Shown here: in pieces, positions 1 through 5,597 of the stretch
Layout of the letters: each line of letters begins with the position of its first letter
How positions within the stretch are numbered: the first letter of the stretch is position 1
Assembly: GCA_018899795.1 (NCBI GenBank)
Contig: JAHIHJ010000109.1
Coordinates: 1-12,883 of the forward strand
From: Methanobacteriota archaeon
GTDB lineage: Archaea > Halobacteriota > Methanosarcinia > Methanosarcinales > Methanoperedenaceae
Direction: 5' to 3'
DNA length: 12,883 bases
Program-made: the position numbers and the translations under genes
Notes under the pieces: generated by a model
What the model saw: only the letters and a program-made list of their open reading frames with translations
What the model was told of the DNA's origin: nothing
Databases searched by the model: none

Positions 1-310
1 TACCTGTTCTGACTGCCATGAAAATCACGATACAAGATCCGAGGATGATCCAGAGTCTGCAATAAATCCGGCGAACCTGCCTGCGACATGCGGAAAGACA
101 GACTGCCATCCCGGAGCTAATAATGTCTATGTTTATGGCGGCAAGATCCATGAAGAGCAGTCAGTTAACCTGTTCTTTATTGATGTTAAATCGCTTGTAA
201 CATACTTCTACATAATAATGATACTGTTTGAACTGGCATTTACTTTCGGGCTGATATTCCTGGGCATTACTTCAGGACTCGATATAGGAAGGAGGAAACA
301 TCATGACTGA
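1..310 (+). CDS. Membrane-anchored multiheme cytochrome c, C-terminal part (partial)
   Basis: Only the last 102 residues are present; the gene enters from the left edge in frame 2 and stops with TGA at 308-310. Visible residues contain a CSDCH heme-c site at the very start and a second, unusual C-X4-C-H site (CGKTDCH, residues 30-36 of the fragment). A hydrophobic segment of about 25 residues follows near the C-terminus and ends in a short basic tail (GRRKHH). The hemes would therefore sit outside the membrane with the C-terminus inside. The last 8 bases overlap the start of the cytochrome b gene, so the two are probably co-translated and the proteins partners: the b-type hemes would hand electrons from the quinone pool to this cytochrome, or the reverse. 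The total number of hemes cannot be told because the front of the gene is missing. Confidence 0.85.
   Translation, partial: TCSDCHENHDTRSEDDPESAINPANLPATCGKTDCHPGANNVYVYGGKIHEEQSVNLFFIDVKSLVTYFYIIMILFELAFTFGLIFLGITSGLDIGRRKHHD
291..295 (+). promoter_or_regulatory. Ribosome binding site of the cytochrome b gene
   Basis: GGAGG lies 7 bases before the ATG at 303, inside the end of the preceding cytochrome c gene. It supports the start at 303 and translational coupling. Confidence 0.7.
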
Positions 311-1118
311 TTTGATCTTCAGAAGGTTCACGCTGAACCAGCGCATACAGCATATCATATTCTTCACGACCTTTATACTGCTTGCATACACTGGTTTCCC
401 GCTTAAGTTCCCTGATGAATGGTGGGCGAAAATGATGATAGATTCTGTGGGCGGCTTTGATAACAGGACATTTATCCATCATTATTCAGGTTTGCTGATG
501 ATCGGTGTGTCTGTTTACCATGTGGTCTTCCATCTTCTTGAGAAACCGCGCTTTGATGTATTGTTCAATCTGCAGGACCTCAAAGATTTCACTTGGCAGA
601 TGCGCTATTACTTTAGGCTAACAGATGAACCTCCAAAGTTCGGGAGATATGCATGGAAGCAGAAGTTCGAATATTTCGGTGCAGGATTCGGGGCAGTCGT
701 CATGGGTTTCACAGGATTATTGATGTGGCAGCCTTTTGAAGCCATGAAGTACTTCCCTCTCGGAGTCGTCCAGATAGCCAACCTGGTCCACACATGGGAA
801 GCAGTCCTTGCTTCTCTTGCAGTGTTCATTGGGCATTTCTATGACGAGCACTTTACGAAATTCCTTAATATGTCCTGGATAACCGGCAATATCCCGGAGG
901 AAGAGATGCGCCATGAGCATGCCCGGGAATATGAAGAAGTGATGAAAAATCAGGAACTTAGAGATGAAGTAACTGAGATAAGCCATGGGAAAGGTAATAG
1001 ACTCATAATGGCATTTGGAAAGTCAGTCTTTACGGTTATCTTCATTGCTATCACCGTCTGGATGCTCTGGATATCGTATATGGTACTGGTTGAGGCAATT
1101 AATACATACATTCTATAA
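303..1118 (+). CDS. Di-heme cytochrome b membrane subunit (FdnI/HydC-like)
   Basis: The 271-residue integral membrane protein has hydrophobic segments near residues 17-35, 57-79, 125-145, 158-180 and 238-263. Histidines placed to bind b-type heme sit in or next to these segments: H17, H59/H60, H73, H77, H163, H178 and H183. The pattern matches the cytochrome b561/FdnI/HydC superfamily, whose members pass electrons between a periplasmic partner and the quinone pool. A long soluble, charged stretch (about 184-235, rich in Glu, His and Arg) before the last helix is longer than in simple HydC proteins. The gene starts inside the end of the upstream multiheme cytochrome gene, which names the likely partner. 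A strong poly-T run follows, so this seems to be the last gene of its transcript. The family is fairly sure; the exact partner enzyme is inferred. Confidence 0.85.
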   Translation: MTDLIFRRFTLNQRIQHIIFFTTFILLAYTGFPLKFPDEWWAKMMIDSVGGFDNRTFIHHYSGLLMIGVSVYHVVFHLLEKPRFDVLFNLQDLKDFTWQMRYYFRLTDEPPKFGRYAWKQKFEYFGAGFGAVVMGFTGLLMWQPFEAMKYFPLGVVQIANLVHTWEAVLASLAVFIGHFYDEHFTKFLNMSWITGNIPEEEMRHEHAREYEEVMKNQELRDEVTEISHGKGNRLIMAFGKSVFTVIFIAITVWMLWISYMVLVEAINTYIL

Positions 1119-1141
1119 ATATTTTTTTTTAAATATTTTTT
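1119..1141 (+). terminator. Poly-T terminator after the cytochrome b gene
   Basis: Directly after the stop codon come a run of nine T (1122-1130) and a run of six T (1136-1141) in AT-only sequence. Archaeal RNA polymerase terminates at such U-rich stretches without needing a hairpin. This would separate the cytochrome c/b pair from the downstream regulator gene. Confidence 0.65.
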
Positions 1142-1145
1142 AATG

Positions 1146-1203
1146 TATGCTGTTTTTTTATATTTCTTGCTGTCACAGGCGATCTTATGTCAAAAACAGC
1201 ATA
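1146..1203. repeat. 12-bp perfect inverted repeat upstream of the first RHH paralogue
   Basis: TATGCTGTTTTT (1146-1157) is exactly complementary to AAAAACAGCATA (1192-1203), with a 34-base spacer. The right arm is joined to a 14-base word, ATCTTATGTCAAAA (1182-1195), that also occurs upstream of the next gene block. It could be a two-site operator for a dimeric regulator such as the ribbon-helix-helix protein encoded downstream. The wide spacer makes a simple RNA hairpin less likely. Confidence 0.5.
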
Positions 1204-1319
1204 AAACCGACATAGTTGTGGTCAGATACATATTTACCATTGTCATTGGATAAATAATCATATGAATGGATATGAGTTTTGTGTTTGATATGGCCTGGAC
1301 ACTAATGCAGGTGATTTAA
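1182..1319 (+). promoter_or_regulatory. Control region of the first RHH paralogue
   Basis: No gene is seen in 1119-1319. The stretch is AT-rich and holds two words shared with the region at 2763-2946: ATCTTATGTCAAAA (1182-1195) and CATTGTCATTGGATA (1238-1252; one mismatch to the other copy). GATAAATAATC (1249-1259) and TATATTT (1159-1165) are TATA-like, but I cannot choose between them. The shared words suggest that both regions are read by the same regulator or arose by duplication. Confidence 0.45.
1310..1315 (+). promoter_or_regulatory. Ribosome binding site that supports a TTG start
   Basis: GGTGAT, complementary to the archaeal 16S rRNA 3' end, lies 4 bases before TTG at 1320. Together with the alignment to the paralogue's N-terminus, this decides the non-ATG start. 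Confidence 0.65.
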
Positions 1320-2762
1320 TTGGCGGTCTTGAGACACATCTCACTCGATGATGAGCATGTACAGAAGATGACACCGTACCTTGAAAAACACGGAGGCAAT
1401 CTATGCGCTGCCATCAGAGAGATCATAAACCGGGATGTATTGCACAGCTTGCACCAGAAATCATCAGCTATTGATACAAGTTTGCTCAACTGGATGCTTA
1501 AAGAAATGGAAGATATCCTTGTCCCTGATAAAGTGCTGGATGAAATAATTGATCCCGGGCTTATGACATCGATGTCAAAATTCGAAAGATCCGTAAGGCA
1601 GAAGCTGGAAGAGCTTGAGTGGGATATCGAAATGGTATTTAAATACGACTCAGAAACATATCCATCAGAGATATTGATAGAGATGAGGGGGTCCCGTCAA
1701 CAAACTAAATTCCTGGCAAGCCTGCTGTCACAATATTTTGTCAAGAACTCACTCCATTATTCACCGCTTGAGATAAAATACGTTGTTAATATTAATTCAT
1801 GTATAAAAATCGGGTTTTTCAGATCTAATAAAAAGGATGCCCAGTTGAGCCTGATTACTTTTTTTGGAGGTTTAAATGAAATAATCACTGCCATAAAGAG
1901 CCGTCCGGATTTCTGGAGAGACATTATCCACAGGCACCTGTCAAGCAATTACAATATGGTCACTGTACACAGGAATTATCTTGAAGATATTTTTACTGAT
2001 AAGATACCTGTCGGAGAAATAATGATAGAGACCAGGGCAAAAAAACCATTACAGGATATCCCATTAAGAGAGTTCCTGGTTCTCATGAAGGAAGTCTATG
2101 AGGCGGCAAGGGTTGTAGACAGGGTGGAAATAGATAACGAAACTGTGATCGTTTCACATTATTATCGAAATAAGAATGCTGCAGAGAGATTAAAAAATAG
2201 CCTTATCCTGCTCCTGGAATCCAATGGTCATCTATATGATGCCAAAACTACCGCCAATATGATAGTGCTCAGGCACAGACCAGAGGTTGGGATGAAAATA
2301 AATGAAATGGTCGAGCACATGAAAACAAGCAACAGCACAGTGGACCAGGAATTAATGGTTTTCATGACTTTTCTGGAAGGACTTCGCGATTTGCCGGACA
2401 TACCAATGTCCCTTACAGTTCTTGGCAGGAGGATCGGCAAGTCGCTGTTGCAGGAGTATGAAAAAGAGAACAGCATCAAGAACTGGGATCTGGTGAACTT
2501 CAAAAAAGCAATGGAAAACATCGATTCAAGGCTGCACAGGGTGAGCGAATGGAAACTGGAAGACAGGCATCTGTTATATACGATCCAGCAATGCAGCATT
2601 GCTGAAACCGGGAATACCTTTGACCGTTATATCTGCTATACTATCAGGGAGGTTTTCAAGGGTGTATTGGAACAGGCATTCGGTAATAAGGCAGAACTGA
2701 AGATCAACAAATTGATATCGCGCGGAGATAGTTTCTGTGAGGTGTCGATAAAGATACCGTGA
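1320..2762 (+). CDS. RHH-type DNA-binding protein with duplicated central domain and V4R-like C-terminus (paralogue 1)
   Basis: The protein has 480 residues and begins at TTG. Residues 4-39 fit a ribbon-helix-helix fold: strand RHISLD, a helix, then a second helix ending AAIREIINR. Two stretches (about 52-190 and 210-345) look like copies of one unit: an amphipathic start, a charged strand, a helix rich in Leu and a second strand (for example LASLLSQYFVKNS against LKNSLILLLESNG). The C-terminal part (about 361-480, with LGRRIGKSLLQEY, YICYTIREVFKGVL and a final CEVSIKIP) resembles the V4R ligand-binding fold, or possibly a methanogen output domain. No transmembrane segment is present. It is probably a ligand-responsive transcription factor; the ligand is unknown. 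It is collinear and about 57% identical by hand count to the protein at 3258-4700. The respiratory genes on both sides suggest redox-linked control. I do not know a characterised homologue. Confidence 0.7.
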   Translation: MAVLRHISLDDEHVQKMTPYLEKHGGNLCAAIREIINRDVLHSLHQKSSAIDTSLLNWMLKEMEDILVPDKVLDEIIDPGLMTSMSKFERSVRQKLEELEWDIEMVFKYDSETYPSEILIEMRGSRQQTKFLASLLSQYFVKNSLHYSPLEIKYVVNINSCIKIGFFRSNKKDAQLSLITFFGGLNEIITAIKSRPDFWRDIIHRHLSSNYNMVTVHRNYLEDIFTDKIPVGEIMIETRAKKPLQDIPLREFLVLMKEVYEAARVVDRVEIDNETVIVSHYYRNKNAAERLKNSLILLLESNGHLYDAKTTANMIVLRHRPEVGMKINEMVEHMKTSNSTVDQELMVFMTFLEGLRDLPDIPMSLTVLGRRIGKSLLQEYEKENSIKNWDLVNFKKAMENIDSRLHRVSEWKLEDRHLLYTIQQCSIAETGNTFDRYICYTIREVFKGVLEQAFGNKAELKINKLISRGDSFCEVSIKIP

Positions 2763-2821
2763 GTTCGTTATGCGCTCAAATATAATGAATTAAAATATTA
2801 TTTTCATCTGTTGATAATATT

Positions 2822-2850
2822 TATGCCATCTTATGTCAAAAGATGGCATA
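2822..2850. repeat. 11-bp perfect hairpin/palindrome (TATGCCATCTT / AAGATGGCATA)
   Basis: The arms at 2822-2832 and 2840-2850 pair perfectly around a 7-base loop, ATGTCAA. No poly-T run follows at once, so an operator or an RNA structure is more likely than a classical terminator. Confidence 0.65.
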
Positions 2851-2920
2851 CTTTGCCATTTTATGCCATTCCATGGTTTTAATGCCATTTTATTGACAAA
2901 TATTGTTTTGACATTGGCAT
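2823..2920. repeat. Array of six TGCCAT/ATGGCA half-sites
   Basis: TGCCAT occurs at 2824-2829, 2854-2859, 2864-2869 and 2883-2888, and its complement ATGGCA or TGGCAT at 2843-2849 and 2915-2920. Most copies keep the surrounding form TTTATGCCATTTT. Six copies of a six-base word in under 100 bases is far above chance and looks like a multi-site operator. Ribbon-helix-helix proteins typically bind short repeated half-sites cooperatively, which suits the proteins encoded on both sides. Confidence 0.55.
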
Positions 2921-2935
2921 TGGATAGTATGTTAT

Positions 2936-2941
2936 GGTGAT
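2936..2941 (+). promoter_or_regulatory. Ribosome binding site of the small membrane protein
   Basis: GGTGAT lies 5 bases before the ATG at 2947. It is the same variant as in front of the first RHH paralogue, while the inner operon genes use GGAGG. Confidence 0.6.
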
Positions 2942-2946
2942 AGAAT

Positions 2947-3237
2947 ATGAAATCGTGGCTTAAATATGTTGCAACGGTTGTAGTTGGCGCCACAGTGATG
3001 GGAGCTGCCTATCTCCTTCCCATGGGAGCCTTCCAGGCTTTCGTGATAGGGTGGCTGTTCCTCATTCCTGCGACCTTTGCTGTATACATGGTATTCTCGC
3101 TGAAAGAATACATGCAGGACAGGAATAACAGGATCGTAGTTTCAGTAAAACCCACTGAAGCGATGAAAGCGCTGGCACGCAAGGAGGCTGCTCTGAAGAT
3201 GGAAAAGGAACTCCTATATGAAGAGCTGCAGAAATAA
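2947..3237 (+). CDS. Small two-helix membrane protein with charged C-terminal tail
   Basis: The 96-residue protein has two hydrophobic segments (about residues 6-25 and 29-52) joined by a very short turn around PMG. A soluble tail of about 45 residues follows, rich in Lys, Glu and Ala (KALARKEAALKMEKELLYEELQK), that should form a long helix or coiled coil, probably in the cytoplasm. The start has a good GGTGAT site. Codon use and amino acid composition look genuine, and the opposite-strand reading frames here lack support. The gene stands 20 bases before the second RHH paralogue, probably in the same transcript. It could be a small accessory subunit of the redox complex downstream, in the position of small membrane subunits of Hmc-type operons, or a membrane tether for the regulator. 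I do not recognise the family. Confidence 0.7.
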   Translation: MKSWLKYVATVVVGATVMGAAYLLPMGAFQAFVIGWLFLIPATFAVYMVFSLKEYMQDRNNRIVVSVKPTEAMKALARKEAALKMEKELLYEELQK

Positions 3238-3245
3238 ACGGGAAC

Positions 3246-3250
3246 GGAGG
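3246..3250 (+). promoter_or_regulatory. Ribosome binding site of the second RHH paralogue
   Basis: GGAGG lies 7 bases before the ATG at 3258, in the 20-base gap after the small membrane protein. It supports joint transcription and the chosen start. Confidence 0.65.
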
Positions 3251-3257
3251 GAATAAT

Positions 3258-4700
3258 ATGATCGTCACAAGACACATCTCTCTGGACAACGACTGCATCG
3301 ATAAGATGCAGCCTTATGTCCAAAAACATAACGGCAATTTCAGCGCTGCGGTAAGGGAGATCATTGACAGGGCAGGAAAATACAGTTCCCTCCAGAATTC
3401 CTCTTCGATTGATTCTTCACTGTTCAAATGGATGCTTGCAGAGATCGACGGCAGACTTGTGCCTGAAAACCTGCTGGATGAGATGATAGGTCATTCGCTG
3501 ATAAATTCCATGAGAGGGCTTGAGGAGCACCTGCGCAACAGGTTCAATGACCTTGAATGGAACATTGACCTTACAATAAGATCAGATGGTGATTCATCTC
3601 CATCTGACGTGCTGATCGAAATAAAAGGCGCTCCCCAAAAAATAAAATTCGTTGCATCGATCTTATGCCAGTACATTGTGAAGAATTCACCTGATAACGC
3701 ATCGCTCGGTATCCGGTCGATCGGCAATTTCAGCGATTGCCTGAAAATCGAACTATCAAGATCAAATAAAAAGGATGCACAGAACAGTCTGTATAATTTC
3801 TTCGGAGGGATGGATGAAGTGATACAGGCGATAAAGAGCCGACCTTCTTTCTGGAAGACCGTGATCGATGGGCATCTGTTAAGCAATTACAGTATGGTCA
3901 CTGTCCACAGGAATTATTTCGAGGACCTGCTTGCTGGAAAAATACCAATGGGCGAGATAACCATTGAAACCCTGGCAAAAAAACCCATACAGGAAATACC
4001 CTTAAAAGAGATGCTTCCATTAATAAAAGAAGTTTATGAGACATCGAGAGTGGTCGACAGGGTGGAGATAGACCAGGAGACCGTAATACTGTTCCATAAT
4101 TACAGGAATATTGAAGTGATCGATAAATTGAAGAAGAGCCTGGTGGCGCTTCTGGAAGCTAGCGGTCATTTATATGATGCAAAGTCCACTGCCAATATGA
4201 TAGTTCTGACGCACAGACCCGACGTTGGGGTAAAAATAAACGAGATCGTCAGCAACCTGAAGATCAGCAATAGCAGGGTGGACCAGGAACTGATAATGTT
4301 CATGGCTTTCTTGAAAGGGCTCAAGAACATCCCTGACATACCACTCTCGCTTACGCTGCTGGGTAGAAGGATGGGCAAGTCCCTGATGCAGGAATATGAA
4401 CGGGAGAACAGTATCGATAAATGGAACCTGGAAGCCTTCCAGAACGCCTTTGGTGCAATTGATTCCAGGCTGCACAGAGAAAGCGAATGGAAAATTGACA
4501 GGAACAATCTCGTGTATACTGTCAGGAAATGCAATATCGTGGCTGAAGGAAATACAGTTGATAAATACATCTGCCAGACCATACGCGAAACTTTCAGAGG
4601 GGCTGTTAATCACGCGTTTGGCTCACAGGCGCAGTTGGAGATCAGGAATTTGTTATCTCACGGAGACAATTGTTGTGAGGTGTTAATACGAATACCATAA
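3258..4700 (+). CDS. RHH-type DNA-binding protein with duplicated central domain and V4R-like C-terminus (paralogue 2)
   Basis: The protein has 480 residues, exactly the length of the protein at 1320-2762 and collinear with it without gaps. The ribbon-helix-helix-like segment is at residues 4-39 (strand RHISLD, second helix AAVREIIDR). Best kept between the copies are residues 161-280 and 301-410, with shared blocks such as SNKKDAQ, FFGG, AIKSRP, MVTVHRNY, RVVDRVEID, GHLYDAK, TANMIVL and IDSRLHR. The most diverged parts are 91-130 and 141-160. The C-terminal block ends in YICQTIRETFRG and CEVLIRIP, again like V4R. It differs from paralogue 1 in starting with ATG and in sitting behind the small membrane protein. 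It probably binds related DNA and may form mixed dimers with paralogue 1. A 72-base gap separates it from the seven-heme cytochrome gene. The function as regulator of this cluster is inferred. Confidence 0.7.
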   Translation: MIVTRHISLDNDCIDKMQPYVQKHNGNFSAAVREIIDRAGKYSSLQNSSSIDSSLFKWMLAEIDGRLVPENLLDEMIGHSLINSMRGLEEHLRNRFNDLEWNIDLTIRSDGDSSPSDVLIEIKGAPQKIKFVASILCQYIVKNSPDNASLGIRSIGNFSDCLKIELSRSNKKDAQNSLYNFFGGMDEVIQAIKSRPSFWKTVIDGHLLSNYSMVTVHRNYFEDLLAGKIPMGEITIETLAKKPIQEIPLKEMLPLIKEVYETSRVVDRVEIDQETVILFHNYRNIEVIDKLKKSLVALLEASGHLYDAKSTANMIVLTHRPDVGVKINEIVSNLKISNSRVDQELIMFMAFLKGLKNIPDIPLSLTLLGRRMGKSLMQEYERENSIDKWNLEAFQNAFGAIDSRLHRESEWKIDRNNLVYTVRKCNIVAEGNTVDKYICQTIRETFRGAVNHAFGSQAQLEIRNLLSHGDNCCEVLIRIP

Positions 4701-4762
4701 AAGCAGAGCTAATCAGAAATCAAAAAACAAGTGACAGGATAGGAAAAAAATTGAAAATGAAC

Positions 4763-4767
4763 GGAGG
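4763..4767 (+). promoter_or_regulatory. Ribosome binding site of the seven-heme cytochrome gene
   Basis: GGAGG lies 5 bases before the ATG at 4773. The gap 4701-4772 is A-rich and shows no clear TATA-like box or hairpin, so read-through from the upstream gene is likely. Confidence 0.65.
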
Positions 4768-4772
4768 ATATT

Positions 4773-5594
4773 ATGGAAACATTTGTTGAATACATGACAT
4801 ACGTTAAAGGACTCGGATATTTACTGGTAGTTGCATTTCTATTTGCATTCATTACTTTCTGGATGCTCGTACAGACGAAAAATAAGGATATTATAAAAAG
4901 CGTCCCGATCCTGGTAGCGATATGGCTGGTTTTTGGTGTAGCATCAGCATTTGTTTCAAGCGGTCAAAATTCGAATGGGGATAGCGGGAACGGGCACGCA
5001 GAACCTGCAATAGCAGTGCCTGTGTTCCCTGAATATTACAGCAACGGCAGCCCAGCCACGATCACTGCGCACAGGGCTGAAATATGGATGGGTGTGAACA
5101 ACTCGGAGTATCTTGCCATCAGCTACGGTTCAGCGGCGAATTTCCATACCCTGATGAGCACTAAAGTAGCATGCAGGGACTGCCACCATAACGGCGGTGA
5201 TCAGATCTATGCCTGTAAGGATTGTCATAGCACCCCTTTCAATCCGGATGAGATGACAAAACCAGGGCTTAAGGCTGCTATTCACGGAAGATGCATGCAC
5301 TGTCATAAGGAGGTATTCGGCGGTCCTGAGGGATGCAAGTTATGCCACACGATGGGCACCCCAACGACAGTTGTTGTGCCTGCACCCGCAATACCCCACA
5401 CGCTGACATGGGAACAGTGCAGCCGCTGCCACCCTGATGGGATACCGGGCGGGCAGAGCATAAAGATCGTATATCACGATTTCTGCATCAAGTGCCATAC
5501 AAATGGCATTGCAGGGGCTGACAAACTGCCGTCTGACCACGCAGGACGTACCATCGATACATGCAAGGGTTGCCATAAGCCCACAGGAGGATAA
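4773..5594 (+). CDS. Membrane-anchored seven-heme cytochrome c
   Basis: The 273-residue protein has two N-terminal transmembrane helices (about 13-33 and 42-62), a Ser/Gly/Asn-rich linker, then a heme domain. Seven CXXCH heme-c sites begin at residues 134, 148, 174, 188, 216, 238 and 264, and further histidines (for example H100, H125, H139, H171, H209 and H235) may serve as distal ligands. No signal cleavage site is evident, so it stays in the membrane with the hemes outside. The hemes are split into a group of four and a group of three by a Pro/Val-rich linker (about 194-210). The next gene starts 3 bases after the stop and its ribosome site lies inside this gene, so the iron-sulfur protein is a likely direct partner. 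The probable role is electron transfer between the NrfD/iron-sulfur unit and extracytoplasmic acceptors. The family is clear; the acceptor is unknown. Confidence 0.9.
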   Translation: METFVEYMTYVKGLGYLLVVAFLFAFITFWMLVQTKNKDIIKSVPILVAIWLVFGVASAFVSSGQNSNGDSGNGHAEPAIAVPVFPEYYSNGSPATITAHRAEIWMGVNNSEYLAISYGSAANFHTLMSTKVACRDCHHNGGDQIYACKDCHSTPFNPDEMTKPGLKAAIHGRCMHCHKEVFGGPEGCKLCHTMGTPTTVVVPAPAIPHTLTWEQCSRCHPDGIPGGQSIKIVYHDFCIKCHTNGIAGADKLPSDHAGRTIDTCKGCHKPTGG

Positions 5595-5597
5595 ACT

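Larger units (their letters stand above)
2763..2946 (+). promoter_or_regulatory. Repeat-rich control region before the small membrane protein and second RHH paralogue
   Basis: No gene is seen here. The stretch holds a TATA-like GATAATATTTATG (2812-2824), a perfect 11-bp hairpin, six TGCCAT/ATGGCA half-sites and the two words shared with the region upstream of 1320: ATCTTATGTCAAAA (2828-2841) and CATTGGCATTGGATA (2912-2926). If the TATA-like box is used, transcription would start near 2845 and most half-sites would lie at or downstream of the start, where a bound repressor blocks polymerase. Confidence 0.5.

Noticed and set aside
2822..2850. Intrinsic terminator for the first RHH paralogue
   Set aside because: The hairpin is perfect but no T run follows it, and it lies within the half-site array and next to the shared word, so a regulatory role is more likely.
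2823..2920. CRISPR array or origin iterons made of the TGCCAT repeats
   Set aside because: The repeats are only 6-12 bases, unevenly spaced and in both orientations, with no spacers of constant length and no replication gene nearby; an operator array fits better.
4166..4613. Two long opposite-strand reading frames (138 and 147 residues) inside the second RHH paralogue
   Set aside because: They are shadows of a well-supported gene whose protein aligns over its full length with a paralogue; their own sequences show no recognisable domain.
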